Below, one piece after another: positions 11,501 through 19,990 of a DNA stretch of 64,000 bases. This DNA is from Liopterus haemorrhoidalis. Taxonomy: Eukaryota > Arthropoda > Insecta > Coleoptera > Dytiscidae. The notes beneath the pieces were generated by a model. The model ran no database searches. It was not told the origin of the DNA and saw nothing but the letters and a program-made list of their open reading frames with translations. The DNA lies in NCBI GenBank assembly GCA_963971575.1, contig OZ020616.1, positions 17,205,575 through 17,269,574 on the forward strand, given 5' to 3'. Position 1 is the stretch's first letter. Every line of letters begins with the position of its first letter. The position numbers and the translations under genes are program-made.

Positions 11501-12828
11501 CCAGTCACTTTAAGACATGCAAAGTAAACTGAACGATCTGGACAGCTTTGCTCGTATAGCAGGGCTTAAAATGCACGTGAGTAAAACAAAAGATATGCGC
11601 GTAAACATCGTAAATACTCGGAATATTCACCTTCAAGATGCGACTTCTATCTGGGCAGCATTGTCACCGAAGACGGGGGCGGTAATGTGGATATCATGTC
11701 CAGAATTCAAAAAGCAAAGCTAGTATTTGCCTCTTTGAACAAATTCTGGTCATCAGCCCACCTAACCATGAAAACGAAAATCCGAGTATTTAATAGCAAT
11801 ATGAAGTCTGTACTGTTATATGCCTGTGAGACATGGTTGGTTAACGAGACATTCACCGATTAACTGCAAGTCTTTGTTAATAAATGTTTAAGAAGGATAA
11901 TGGGAATCCATTGGCCTGACACCATAAGCAACGAAGAACTATGGCGAATAACAAAACAGTCAGAGATCGGAAATGAGATAAGTTTGCGCAAATGGAGATG
12001 GTTGGGACACATACTTAGGCGAGACTCAGACAACTTAACCAGACAGGCCCTTCACTGGAATCCGCAAGGGAAAAGGAGGATCGGACGACCGAAGAACACA
12101 TGGAGGCGCACAGTGGAGAAAGAATTGCGAGACATGGGAAAGTCGTGGGGCGAAATCAAGATCTTAGCCCAGAACCGCACCAGATAGAGATGCTTTATTG
12201 AGGCTCTTTGCTCCTCTTGAGGAATTGTAGGAACTAATATATATAATCCCTCTTTATCCATGTATTTGTTCAGCAGTTTTGATTATACGCAGTTGTGAAA
12301 TAATTTTATTTATTTTTTAATAGCGTAGCAATGAACAGGAACAGCAATTACCTCTGGAATATGCTCATAACACTTTGAGCGCTTCGAATCTAACTGGCCA
12401 CTATCGCCCCTTCCACATTATGTACACAGTACACATAATGTCTGTTTTTGTCTTTATATATGCAGTGTTCGGCTGGACCAGGTTCAAATGAACCGTTTGT
12501 TATTTATTAATATATTTTTCAAAATGCGAACTGGTTGTTAATGTTGTCATACAGTGAAATACTCCTGTTATTAACCAGTGAAATTTTACTTCTGAGAAAA
12601 CTGGTTGTTACAATTTTGGCAGTTCACCACTGTACATAAGATGTATACACTTAATCTTATTACTCGCGTTTTTTTGTCTACAGTATGTTAGTGGAACGTA
12701 AACTCCGCGGTGACAAGGGATTACACTACATAAATATGGCACAATCAGTGCCACCGCATGCGGTTGTGTATAGGCTGCACCGCACACTAGCGGCTAATCA
12801 AAGGGACGGCATTTGGTATAGATTCTAA
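5445..12828 (+). CDS. Predicted secreted protein, four coding exons, family unknown
   Basis: Exons 5445-5515, 9542-9743, 12324-12421 and 12684-12828 join with consistent phases (2, 0, 2) through GTAAAA, GTAAGT and GTACAC donors and T-rich AG acceptors, giving 171 codons and a TAA stop. Residues 1-18 or so (MKRVLILFAFCFTLKGYEAD) look like a signal peptide. The middle is highly charged and rich in Arg, Asp, Glu and His (EEPRHRDREFDRDHFHLDL). The C-terminal exon (KGLHYINMAQSVPPHAVVY... ending DGIWYRF) looks conserved and folded. I do not recognise the family. There are no cysteines after the signal peptide and no predicted transmembrane segment. Introns carry a mariner, MITEs and an RTE-like LINE. 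An AATAAA lies about 125 bp after the stop. The third donor is the weakest element of the model; cDNA could shift it. Confidence 0.65.
5632..5990 (+). repeat. MITE family D, partial copy
   Basis: Begins with a diverged form of the D terminus (ttatttcaaatctttaggc, cgaactagattttgcaat) and continues through tttaagctttgtaaatc, cttacaataaacatttt and the gattttttttgtgtca block shared with 27253, 29248 (inverted) and 35106. The opposite end is missing. Lies in intron 1 of the secreted-protein gene. Confidence 0.6.
6207..7670 (+). pseudogene. Mariner transposase, multiple frame breaks
   Basis: The N-terminal part reads ITREGFRWMIFYDFSKGLT and FGKEAPSEKIVYNWFAEF (helix-turn-helix region). After the LINE insertion it resumes with NMIEEDRHVTYREIEVSLGI, then the first catalytic block ETWIY (now with an in-frame stop). 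The second block HHDNASSHAARQTIDYL is intact. In the third block the expected SPDLSPND has become SPYLFPTT, so the last catalytic aspartate is lost. A frameshift follows before FPIVKQKMRGQRFSSPQEA. The comparison copy at 46252 keeps different residues, so both are independent decayed copies of one family. Confidence 0.85.
6459..6797 (-). mobile_element. LINE 3' end (5'-truncated, TAA tail) inserted in mariner
   Basis: The - strand encodes DRGLVLYNGLPSEIKSRPF and NMFKSMLRNYLKND..., then a stop: the C-terminal end typical of Jockey/CR1-type ORF2 proteins. A 3' UTR and a (TTA/TAA)n tail follow, seen on the + strand as ttaataataataataataat at 6459. The mariner sequence is continuous across it when compared with 46890-46915, with 'gatt/att' repeated at the joints as a short TSD. 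Confidence 0.75.
7696..8039. other. Intronic spacer
   Basis: AT-rich; no coding feature supported. Near the end (about 8008-8033) is 'ttaaggtcggacaagtaaaaatt', whose inverted copy is at 10440-10464. Confidence 0.35.
8040..8174. mobile_element. Short MITE, GGCCGGTTT ends (PIF/Harbinger-like)
   Basis: Ends GGGCCGGTTTTGGAAAG and the complement of ATTCAGAAACCGGCC are inverted. The interior has GTTAAC-rich sequence. Length is about 135 bp. TSD not clear, so the superfamily is a guess from the GGCC(C)GGTTT start. Confidence 0.45.
8380..9036 (-). mobile_element. Family A-related element, diverged subfamily
   Basis: On the + strand it runs from the gccataatttaaccatgaa block through attcctgttgaactattccg, gatccacgcattaag and aagccgtttggctacaattt to cctacaaaaccctaaaaa, the family A order. 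The microsatellite is reduced to 'caaacagacacatgagtgac'. The palindromic end is missing. Lies in intron 1 of the host gene. Confidence 0.65.
9240..9459. mobile_element. MITE with about 57-bp inverted repeats, TTAA flanks
   Basis: Left end GGTCAGGTTTTTCCACCTTC, with CAGGTAAACCTCTAG and CTATCTGACAGATAAGG further in, is mirrored by the right end. TTAA occurs directly on both sides (9236-9239, 9460-9463). The termini resemble GGCCCAG-type PIF/Harbinger MITEs such as 58259-58725, so TTAA may include terminal bases. It ends 82 bp before exon 2 of the host gene. Confidence 0.65.
9460..9541 (+). repeat. Family A terminal segment abutting a splice acceptor
   Basis: Carries tcaaaaccttgaaat, the palindrome GTGTGAAAATTTACAC (9506-9521) and TTCACGTCAATTTTTTTCAG. 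In other copies the terminus runs TTCACATCAATTTTT, so the T-run that forms the polypyrimidine tract of the exon 2 acceptor (AG at 9540-9541) matches the outer edge of the element. Confidence 0.65.
9542..9743 (+). CDS. Coding exon 2 of the secreted-protein gene
   Basis: Preceded by atttttttcag and followed by gtaagt. One base completes the Arg codon from exon 1, then 67 codons stay open: FPVDDDSELRAYGRERYHPT... rich in Asp, Glu, Arg and His. Its codon use is clearly more GC-balanced than the surrounding sequence. Confidence 0.75.
9905..10074 (-). pseudogene. Mariner-like transposase C-terminal scrap
   Basis: The - strand reads VYTDRPRTLAQLKDNINQVI and TSVPIAMLERVDTSEFW, the pattern VY...P.TL..LK..I...I..IP that ends many mariner-like transposases and is also seen in the intact-looking copy at 18944-19990. 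It is cut at its N-terminal side by the MITE at 10075. Confidence 0.55.
10075..10258. mobile_element. hAT MITE (184 bp)
   Basis: Ends CAGCGATTCCCAAACTGTG and the complement of AAGTTTGGGCACCACTG, the common hAT form CAG.GGTTCCCAAACT. Flanks gtgtatac and ggttatag agree at 5 of 8 positions, so the TSD has decayed. The interior is GC-rich (gcgccgcggcgccttgg). Confidence 0.6.
10259..11230 (+). repeat. Repeat family C with GT-rich array and 180-bp units
   Basis: Three related units start with cgtagtttatttag at about 10278, 10883 and 11062 and continue with gggctttaatcgtttaa.gcg, ttttgagatta and caaattgtgaatta. Between the first two lies an aaggggcaagtattgtaatc block and a short gtgtgtgtctgtgtgtctgtg array followed by acacgataactcaaaaacgg. 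No coding capacity. Lies in intron 2 of the host gene. Confidence 0.55.
11310..12240 (+). pseudogene. 5'-truncated LINE reverse transcriptase (RTE-like)
   Basis: After frame corrections the + strand reads VKQGCVLSPLLFLITIDGVF, then the catalytic region LEDLDYDDLCLLAQS, where YADD has become YDD by loss of a codon. IAGLKMHVSKTKDMRVN follows, then FYLGSIVTEDGG, LLYACETWLVNE, KWRWLGHILRRDSDNL and GRPKNTWRRTVEKEL. This order (RT fingers, thumb, C-terminal GH..R and GRP..W motifs) is that of RTE/craniate-type non-LTR elements. It ends near 12240 within intron 2 of the host gene. At least two frameshifts and a stop at 11862 kill it. Confidence 0.8.
12324..12421 (+). CDS. Coding exon 3 of the secreted-protein gene
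   Basis: Follows ttttttaatag. 32 codons plus two bases (RSNEQEQQLPLEYAHNTLSA, SNLTGHYRPFHI) end at AT|GTACAC. The phase fits both neighbours. The frame stays open past this donor for 22 more codons to a TGA, so alternative donors inside the next 60 bp are possible. Confidence 0.55.
12684..12828 (+). CDS. Terminal coding exon 4 of the secreted-protein gene
   Basis: Follows tttttttgtctacag. One base completes an Ile codon, then 47 codons (MLVERKLRGDKGLHYINMAQ..., ending RDGIWYRF) end at TAA 12826-12828. GC-balanced codons and a strong acceptor support it. The polyadenylation signal aataaa follows near 12954. Confidence 0.65.
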
Positions 12829-13743
12829 TAGAATTCTACTAGTAGGGGTGATGTTATAAAAATTTACACATGGGCGGTATTTGGACTCTTTTAGAGGACG
12901 GTTCTATGAATATTTGCACACGAGAGGCTGATATAAAACGGTGGATATACCACAATAAAAGGATTATCTCAGTCGAATATTTCGACATATCCTAATATTT
13001 CCCCAAACATGCTCAAATATGTTGTTAATAGTAATGTCAATTTGAAATATGTCTTTTCAAATATGTCAGTTAATGTGTCAAACAATACCAACTTTATTTA
13101 ATTTACAATAAAACCATGGATAACTATCCGAGAATAAAAAATGCATTGTAAAAACGAACATTGGAATAAACATCGGAATAAACTTATACCTCCGATAGTT
13201 ATACCATTACTTATCCGAGGTTTGTAAAAGCGGCCTTAAATGTTGTTAACCTCCCTCATGGGCGACTGTTGATTTTAACCCAGGGCATTTCAATTTCTTA
13301 GGACGGCCCTGCCCTCAGGAACGGATTATTCTCGAGTAACGGTGTTCCACTGTTAGGGAAGATTACATAAGATCCTTAGGACATGTAGTCATATCCTCTG
13401 TGTCCACCATATTGTGCATTTCATACTTGTCATTGTTTATTTACTTTCTGAAAGGGAAATGGTAAAATCTCATATATCTTTACAAAGTTGACTAAGTAAA
13501 TAGAAAAGAAACAATATGAAATCTCTTTGAGTCCTACTATATCCTTAATATTTTTATTTCTCAACTTCTCACGAGTCAAAAAGAAAATTCATTGTTTTAA
13601 AGGAAATATATGATTTGTACGTGCAGGGTATAAAACACTAGCTTCTGTACAACTTTTATTTGTGACAGTTATGAATGGATTAGTTTACTACTGCTGTCTA
13701 GAATCTGTTATCACACTAAATTTGACCTGTGTTTTGCAATGGC
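12829..13743. other. 3' flank of the first host gene, no further gene
   Basis: Includes the probable 3' UTR with aataaa near 12954, a tract with repeated 'aaatatgtc' (12998-13080), and a half-MITE end near 13180-13245 (ttatccgaggtttgtaaaag, cggccttaa) without a clear partner. Confidence 0.35.
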
Positions 13744-13746
13744 TTA

Positions 13747-14795
13747 TGGTGCGATTATGGTCCAACATGTAAATCTTACAGAATTTAAGGCTAAATGAAT
13801 CTCTAACTTCGATTGTTAAATTATTTAAAATTTTGCTATTATGGTCAACTAAATTTAAATACTTCAGCTACAGAATTGCGACCTTGTTAGAGGCTAATTA
13901 AGTAACGTTCAACCGAGCATTGTCTGTCTCTGTCTGTGCGCATTGAATAAAGAGAGAAAGCAATAGTAAAGACATGTTAATTTAGTTTTTTTAGTGCTGG
14001 CTGTCAGAACATATAACGTGATATAACCAAAAACTTAAAATCTTTATTTATTGAAGAAAAAACAAAAAAAAAATACATAGCAAAATGAATTCCAACTACA
14101 TGATTTATTATACCATGTTTACAATATTTACCCAAAAATAATAAATAGTAAAAGTATAATTTTAAGATAAAAATGTATGTTCATACGTAATTTTCATACA
14201 AAATAACACACATGGCTTAAGCGATTCGTAATGAGCCTGCATACTTGGTTTATAGCTTTGCTTAAACTACTCTGGCTCATGCAATTAAAAATAGAGTTCC
14301 CCACAGCTTTGTGGTCAGAACCAGTTGCCAAAAAGTTGATAGTTCATAACACTTTGAGATGTAGTGGAAGTTCGTCTTGTCTTGTAGGTTGTCAATTATG
14401 TAGTGGTTGCAAAATTTCGTAGAAAATCATTTCTTTTGAGAGCCGAAAAAATTTCAAAACTCTCATTAGCCATTTCAAATTGATTTTCTGTGTCTCTTAT
14501 AAATCTTCGTTCTATGCGAAGATTGTTTCTAAAAATACATAGTACATATTTTTGATAATTTATAATGTTTATAAATTTATCTTTTATTACCTGTTGTCAT
14601 CTTCTTCGGCAATTAAATGAACTAAAACATGGATCAATTCAATTTTTTCAGAGATATATCTGGCTGTAGCTTAAAGAAAAATTTAAGGATTTATTTAACG
14701 TTAAATGGTGACCGTAATTGCACTTCACGCTAAAGCCTGTGACCTTCACATTTAAAGAGCTTAAATATTTAACTGAAATGACCATAATCGCACCA
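13747..14795. mobile_element. PIF/Harbinger relic with 3-bp TSD
   Basis: Inverted ends TGGTGCGATTATGGTC are flanked by TTA on both sides (13744-13746, 14796-14798), the target and TSD length of PIF/Harbinger elements. The interior carries a transposase remnant on the - strand (14166-14530). Length 1049 bp, internally deleted. Confidence 0.8.
14166..14530 (-). pseudogene. HARBI1-like transposase N-terminal remnant
   Basis: The - strand reads YEILQPLHN, a stop, QPTRQDELPLHLKVL, a stop, then TINFLATGS, KAVGNSIFNCMSQSSLSKAI and NQVCRLITNRL. The pattern 'L..K.L..LNFLATGS.Q..VG.....SQSSVS..I' is the N-terminal region of Harbinger nucleases. Two in-frame stops and the missing DDE part show it is dead. 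Confidence 0.7.
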
Positions 14796-15157
14796 TTAAA
14801 GGCTGTTCAAGATAACTATAAAGTGACTTCACATTTGGTTAATTTAATTACTAATATTAAAATGTAATGTAACTAGCATGCAAGCAATTGTTCAATTGTT
14901 ACATTTGGCTTGCGCAGGTTGGTAGCCTGTGGATTAAGGTTAATTGGTTAAGATTTCTGGTATTAAAGTAAAAACAATAATGCCCGGTTTTACAATTAAC
15001 TGTTTACAGTGACTGTTTACTACCTTCTAGCTAACAGTAACCAAGAGCTATCTTGCAATACTATCAGATCAATTCTGTAAAAAGTTACTGTGTAGTACGT
15101 TACTTCAAGATAAAATATTATAAAAGTATAATGACTTTCATTCATTATAGTAACTGA

Positions 15158-15999
15158 TAGTGACGTAGCCAGGATTTTGTCTTGGGGTGGGCCGAATCAA
15201 ATTTCGAGGGCACGCGGGCCGCATACTGCCCTCAACCTTATTTTTTGTGGCCCCCGAAGCGGTAATCAAAATCACTTGAACTTATTTAGGGGAAAAATAT
15301 ATTTAAAAACGTAAAATATACTCTCTTCCCCTTTTCTGTTTATAAAAAAATGTCAAGAAACCCTTCGGGATATTTAAAGTTCCGTCACTGCTTATCATTT
15401 TGTATGTAAAATAGACTGCGACCCAAATCAATTCGACACCCCTGCTGTTGGATATTGATGTTTATATCAAATAATAATTCCATTATTTGTTGATAAAAAA
15501 ATTTAATTGTTAATCCATGTATCAAAAACATTCATTTGATTTTTTCTTCGATAAATACATATTTATTTATAGTTTTTGCGGGATATATTTTTAAAGTCTC
15601 AATATTTTTCTTACTTATGTTCAGTTCTCTAAATCAGCCGCTTGGCCACAATTTGTACCGAACGAACAGACTCGTGTGAAGGTTATACCGAAGTCAGATT
15701 TCCACTTTATCTTATCTTAATCGAGTAATAAGTTGTTTAAAACAGTTTTATCATTTGACTGGGTGGACGTTTTAGTCGATGTGTCAGGGGGAAAAAGGAT
15801 TAACGCTCCCCTTCATATAATTCGTTGGAGCATATTTGGAAAGTGATGTATTTTCACTTGCACAATAACGGCCCCTATCAAGAGTAAGCAATCTTAAAAA
15901 AAAGTTTATTTATACGAAAAAAAAAAAAAAAAAAAAAAATGCCAATATTGTTTACAATGAAGTAATTTAAAAATTAACTACTGTAGTGTTAACAGTTAG
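15158..15999 (-). mobile_element. hAT relic related to 31595-32535
   Basis: Reverse-complement similarity to 31681-32535 runs from agtgacgtagccaggatttt through a GC-rich 'gcacgcgggccgcatactgcc' type block, aaccgaacgaacagactcgt and cccctatcaagagtaagcaa to a 'gtttacaatgaagtaattt' block near 15960. The CAG end has decayed (tag) and the other terminus is lost. Confidence 0.65.
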
Positions 16000-16299
16000 C
16001 TAGCGATAACATTGACATTATAAACATGAACTTTTAGTTATTTTGAAATAGTGATGTTGCCAGTTGTGAACTGTCAACTGTCATTTCTATCACTTCATTG
16101 TGTAGTGACAATTTTGATAGTAAGATTACTAGAAATAAAATTTATTTAAGAAATAAAATGGAACAAGGAAAAAAGCGCACCACTAATTTCACCCAAGAAG
16201 ATTGCAAGTGGAACAAAAATACAGGTTTGGGCCGAAGTAAAGAAGGCTTAGCGAAGACAAAATAATTTATTAACTTTTAAGAATTAAGAATTTAAAAAA

Positions 16300-17255
16300 G
16301 TGTGAATTTTTACACATTTCAGGGTTTCGCAGGTATTTAGTAACTGAAAGATGATTATTTGGGATGCCAAAACAAATTTTATGTCAAAATATTTTTTTAT
16401 GAATTTTAATTCGAATGCCTAATACCATTATTTAAGTTTTTAAATATGTGCAGTATTTTTTTATTTAGCAAGGTTCATTATGATTTTGAAAATTGCGCCT
16501 ATGGCTTCCATTGGTTGCTTAAATCATAAGCCCCGTCCTCTGATTTCGTATACATTCAAACATAGAATTAAATTATAATTTCAACACTTCCCACTGGTTA
16601 TTAAATTTACGTTTTTAAAAATTAAATGCAACATTTACCAAAATATAACTAGAATTTTGACAAAATAATTTAAACAAAATAAAAATGCAAAAAAACAGAA
16701 AAATCAAAATTAACAGGAATCGAACTCCAGTTTGCAAATTACGAAGCATCCGATACAAAGCACCACGCTACGAGCGCTTATTTATCTACTGTGTTACATA
16801 GCGAATTAAATATATAACATATTTTAGTTAAAAACACAAAAAATGCGTTATTTTCGGAAAACATAATCTGATCAAAAATTCCTGTTGTGTTATTCCGGTT
16901 CACACCAATGTACATTACTTAGAATTTTTTCAGATTTTTAGTATAAACCATCTGGGATACAGGGTGTGGGACAATTTTTTTTTGCACAATTTTGCAAAAA
17001 TCGCTTCAAAATAATTTATTTTGCAAAAATAAAATTTTGATCGTTAATCCACGTACTAAGGGCGTTCATTTGATACCCTACTCAGTTTTTTTTTTTTTCA
17101 CTTGAGCACATGTTTGTTTATATTTTTAGGGGGATGTTTTTTAGATGTTTTAGTATTTTTCTTATGTGCGGGTCAAAGAGTTGTATAAGCATGCCAAATT
17201 TCAACTCTCTAGGTTTAGCCGTTTGGCTACAATTTTTACCGAACAGACAGACAGG

Positions 17256-17292
<37 letters not shown>

Positions 17293-17339
17293 GACAAAAT
17301 GACGGTATAAGGGTTTTTTGGCCATACCTACAGAACCCT
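16300..17339 (-). mobile_element. Family A microsatellite element, complete copy
   Basis: Inserted in the Harbinger SANT gene with taaaaaag on both sides (16293-16300, 17339-17346). On the - strand it runs from AGGGTTCTGTAGGTATGG, an aagggttttttgg mirror, a (GTCT)n array (about 17247-17293), ttcggtaaaaattgtagcca and gatcaaaattttatttttgc, through a tRNA-like module, to ATACCTGCGAAACCCTGAAA and the palindrome GTGTAAAAATTCACAC. The subterminal AGGGTTYYGYAGGTAT is inverted at both ends, but the palindrome lies outside it on one side only. This asymmetry is what Helentron-associated elements (HINE, DINE-1) show. Confidence 0.7.
16727..16798 (-). repeat. tRNA-like module in family A copy
   Basis: The - strand reads TAGCGTGGTGC (A-box-like) and, 43 nt later, AGTTCGATTCC (B box). 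No intact cloverleaf or CCA end, so it is a promoter-like remnant rather than a tRNA gene. Confidence 0.5.
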
Positions 17340-17705
17340 AAAAAAGAGAAGAAAGACGAGTAAAAATGTTCGAAAAGATATGGAAATTAAAGAATTAACA
17401 ATAAAAAATTTACAACGTGATTTAGAAATTAAAGAATTGCAAATTAAAAAATTACAAGGAGATTTTAATTTTTAAATTAGCCTTCGATGAGTAGAAACGA
17501 TTTCGATCATTTAATATTGGAATCTTAAATTTTTATGTGCACATATCTGAATGAAAATATTTTTGTTCTTTATTTATAACAATTGAATTATTTTTAACAA
17601 TAAATTTCTGAAATAATTTATCATGTCTTCATTTCCTATTCCCAGTTGTTCCTGCACTGCCTCTATTTCCATATGACCATTTAAAATGTCATTTTCATAT
17701 TGATC

Positions 17706-18600
17706 CTAAATTGCTGAGTCAATAGGTGATTCTTCCTCATTGGCATGGCGAGCAATGTTGTGTAGAACAGCACAGGTGACAATTACAGCCTGAATTGTGG
17801 ATAACTTTAGGCGCATTCTCAACGCCAATATAGGGAATCGCCTTTTCATGACTCCAAATAATCTTTCGACCACATTTCTTTTCAGGATATGAGCATTTTG
17901 GTATCGATGTTTTTCAGGACGTGCAGGATTTCTTAATGGAGTTGTTAAATATGTAACTTCCATTAACCTCCATAACCTCCATCTCCTAATAAAACGCCAT
18001 TTCTAAAATCCCCATTTTCCAACCTTACCTTTAATACCAGATTATTAAATATAGTCTAATCATGTGATGATCCAGGCCATCGTGCTACTATATTCATTTT
18101 CATCCTCAACAGATTGAATTTTGATGTGGGTACAATCTAATGCACCAATAACTTTAGGAAAGTTTGCATTTCATATAATTTTTGTTGGCTTGTTTTTATT
18201 TGATCTACAGTCTCCGAAAATTTTATAAATTCTTTACAAAAATTTGCAATGGTGCGAACTTTTGCAGTGATTCTTGAGGCTGTAGATTTGTGTGCTCTAC
18301 AGAAATCTTCAACAGTTATAAGCATATTTTCACAAGCATAGAACCTAAGATCTAAAAGTAATTGGTTCATTGAGCTGAAGGCATCGTTTCTATCTATTGA
18401 AAACTCTATTAGCTGTCCTAATTGGTCGTCCAAACCAGCTACAATAGACTTTTTAGTAGAAATCTAAAAAAAAAAAAAATGCATCTTCGTTCCACACTTT
18501 GAAATGATTTGGTCTAGGCCGAATTCGTTTTTCTCGTCGCGTTTAATTTATCAAATCTTCGAATATTTCATAATCTGAATCGCTATCAATAACGAATTTG
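17706..18600 (-). pseudogene. HARBI1-like Harbinger transposase
   Basis: On the - strand the N-terminal part reads DSDYEIFEDLIN, RRFYACENMLITVEDFCRAH-like sequence (LRFYACENMLITVEDFCR) and STASRITAKVRTIANF. The three catalytic positions can be seen in shifted frames: GALDCTHIKIQ near 18140, LLGDGGYGG near 17980, and NVVERLFGVMKRRFPILAL near 17870. The C-terminal AVIVTCAVLHNIARHA is also typical. At least three frameshifts and stops separate these blocks, so it is inactive, but all the catalytic acids survive. Confidence 0.8.
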
Positions 18601-18835
18601 CGATTAACCAATTTATAATTATGATTATGACACTAAAAGCGGAAAGCCAAGAAAATCTAAGACTAATAGTAAATAAAGTTCAAGAACTAAGTGAGGAAAT
18701 AGGACTAAAGTTAAATCCAGATAGATCATTATACATGGTAATAAGCAAGAAACGACCTAGTGATCAAGGAAATCTAATTATAAACAATGGAGTCATAAAT
18801 AGAGTGAAGAAATGTAATCTGGGAAGTACAAGGTG

Positions 18836-19990
18836 TCTCAAAAGAAATTTTATATTTATTTAGCTTACTGCGTGAACGCAACGTATCTGAGGGGCGCGGG
18901 GGTTATGTCAATCGGTAGCCTGGCTCTTGGGAATTCAGTCGCTATGGAGCGTTTCTCGGGAGCAGACCGCGCGTTATGCGTGCGAGAGTTTTACAAAAAC
19001 GGTGATTCGGCGACTGTAGCGCGTAAAAAAATCTGCAGTATTCGAGGTTTTCGCCACTTAAATGATGCGCCAAGCATTCCTCTCATTCGACATTGGGTTG
19101 AAAAGTTTGAAGAGACTGGTACAACGCTGGATAAATCAAAATCCGGGCGACCTAGGTCATCAAGAACGGTAGAAAACGTGTCTGTTCGTGACGACCCGAA
19201 CCTTTCAATTCGGAAGCGCGCAAGTGCTTTAAATGTGCATAGATCATCATTACATCGCATTATGCACAAAGACCTAAAGCTGCACCCCTACAAAATTCAA
19301 TTGGTGCAAGAATTAAAGCCCCAAGATGCCAGTCAGAGGCTTAATTTCGTAAATCAGGTGATTGAGCGATTTTCAACGTTTACCAACATTTTGTTTTCGG
19401 ATGAAGCTCATTTTCATCTTAATGGCCACGTAAATAAGCAGAACTGCCGCTACTGGAATGCAACGAATCCGAAACGCAAACATCAGAAACCCCCCCTACA
19501 TTCGCCTAAAGTGACCGTATGGGCTGCGATGTCGGCACGAGGAATTATCGGCCCTTACTTTTTTGCAGACGAAAGGGGGCGTGCAGTTACAGTGAATTCA
19601 GAGCGTTATGTGGAGATGTTAGACAACTTCTTGGTACCTGAACTGCAAAACTTTCCTGGCTATAACCAAAGAACATGGTTCCAACAGGACGGAGCAATTT
19701 CACACACGTCCAATATGTCTCTGCCACGTGTTCGTGAAATATTCTCAGGCAAATTGATCTCCCGGAGAGGTGACATAAATTGGCCTCCACGCAGTCCAGA
19801 TTTAACCCCTATGGACTTTTTCCTATGGGGTTATCTTAAATCTAAAGTTTACGCCAATAAACCGACTTCACTGGCGCATTTGAAAGAAAATATCCGTCAC
19901 GAAATGGCAGCCATCCCTGAGTCCACCTGCCGAGACGTCTTAAATAATTTTACCTTGTATAAAAACAGAAGACGGGAAAAGTGGCGCTGA
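18836..19990 (+). mobile_element. Mariner-like element, DD41D spacing, 3' end lost
   Basis: Starts near a TA with acaaggtgtctcaaaagaaa, a plausible terminal repeat. The matching inverted end is not found after 19990, where LINE sequence resumes at once. It contains one long transposase frame (18944-19990). Confidence 0.6.
18944..19990 (+). CDS. Mariner-like transposase, 348 codons, DD41D
   Basis: The frame is open upstream to 18833, but MERFSGADRALCVREFYKNG at 18944 fits the family start. Residues 1-115 hold two helix-turn-helix regions (RHWVEKFEETGTTLDKSKSG, then SGRPRSS linker and ALNVHRSSLHRIMH). Catalytic blocks are ILFSDEAHFHLNG, TWFQQDGAISHTS and PRSPDLTPMDFFLWGYLKSK. There are 41 residues between the last two aspartates, the spacing reported for the rosa group. 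VTVWAAMSARGIIGPYFF is the central strand. It lacks internal stops and all three acids are present. Only the extreme C-terminus (NNFTLYKNRRREKWR) departs from the family, as if cut. This is the best-preserved transposase in the window. Confidence 0.85.
   Translation: MERFSGADRALCVREFYKNGDSATVARKKICSIRGFRHLNDAPSIPLIRHWVEKFEETGTTLDKSKSGRPRSSRTVENVSVRDDPNLSIRKRASALNVHRSSLHRIMHKDLKLHPYKIQLVQELKPQDASQRLNFVNQVIERFSTFTNILFSDEAHFHLNGHVNKQNCRYWNATNPKRKHQKPPLHSPKVTVWAAMSARGIIGPYFFADERGRAVTVNSERYVEMLDNFLVPELQNFPGYNQRTWFQQDGAISHTSNMSLPRVREIFSGKLISRRGDINWPPRSPDLTPMDFFLWGYLKSKVYANKPTSLAHLKENIRHEMAAIPESTCRDVLNNFTLYKNRRREKWR

Larger units (their letters stand above)
16158..17474 (+). pseudogene. Harbinger Myb/SANT-like DNA-binding protein, split
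   Basis: ATG at 16158 starts MEQGKKRTTNFTQEDC, the opening of the SANT-like partner protein of Harbinger transposases, then jumps by an internal deletion to NKNTGLGRSKEGLAK. After the family A insertion the C-terminal coiled coil follows: RRKTSKNVRKDMEIKELT, LQRDLEIKELQIKKLQGDF, then a stop. Both pieces fit one parent gene, and an 8-bp taaaaaag flanks the insertion. This partner is known to help import the transposase into the nucleus and bind the ends; here it is not functional. Confidence 0.65.
14982..18617. mobile_element. PIF/Harbinger element relic with two genes
   Basis: A possible left end gcccggttttacaattaactg (about 14982) precedes a Myb/SANT-like gene on + (16158-17474) and a transposase gene on - (17706-18600) arranged tail to tail, the usual two-gene plan of this superfamily. 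It is interrupted by a hAT relic (15158-15999) and a family A element (16300-17339). The right end is cut by the LINE that begins near 18603, so boundaries on that side are uncertain. Confidence 0.6.

Noticed and set aside
18991..19269. Minus-strand frames inside the DD41D transposase (also 19587-19790)
   Set aside because: Shadows of the long + frame that carries all catalytic motifs.
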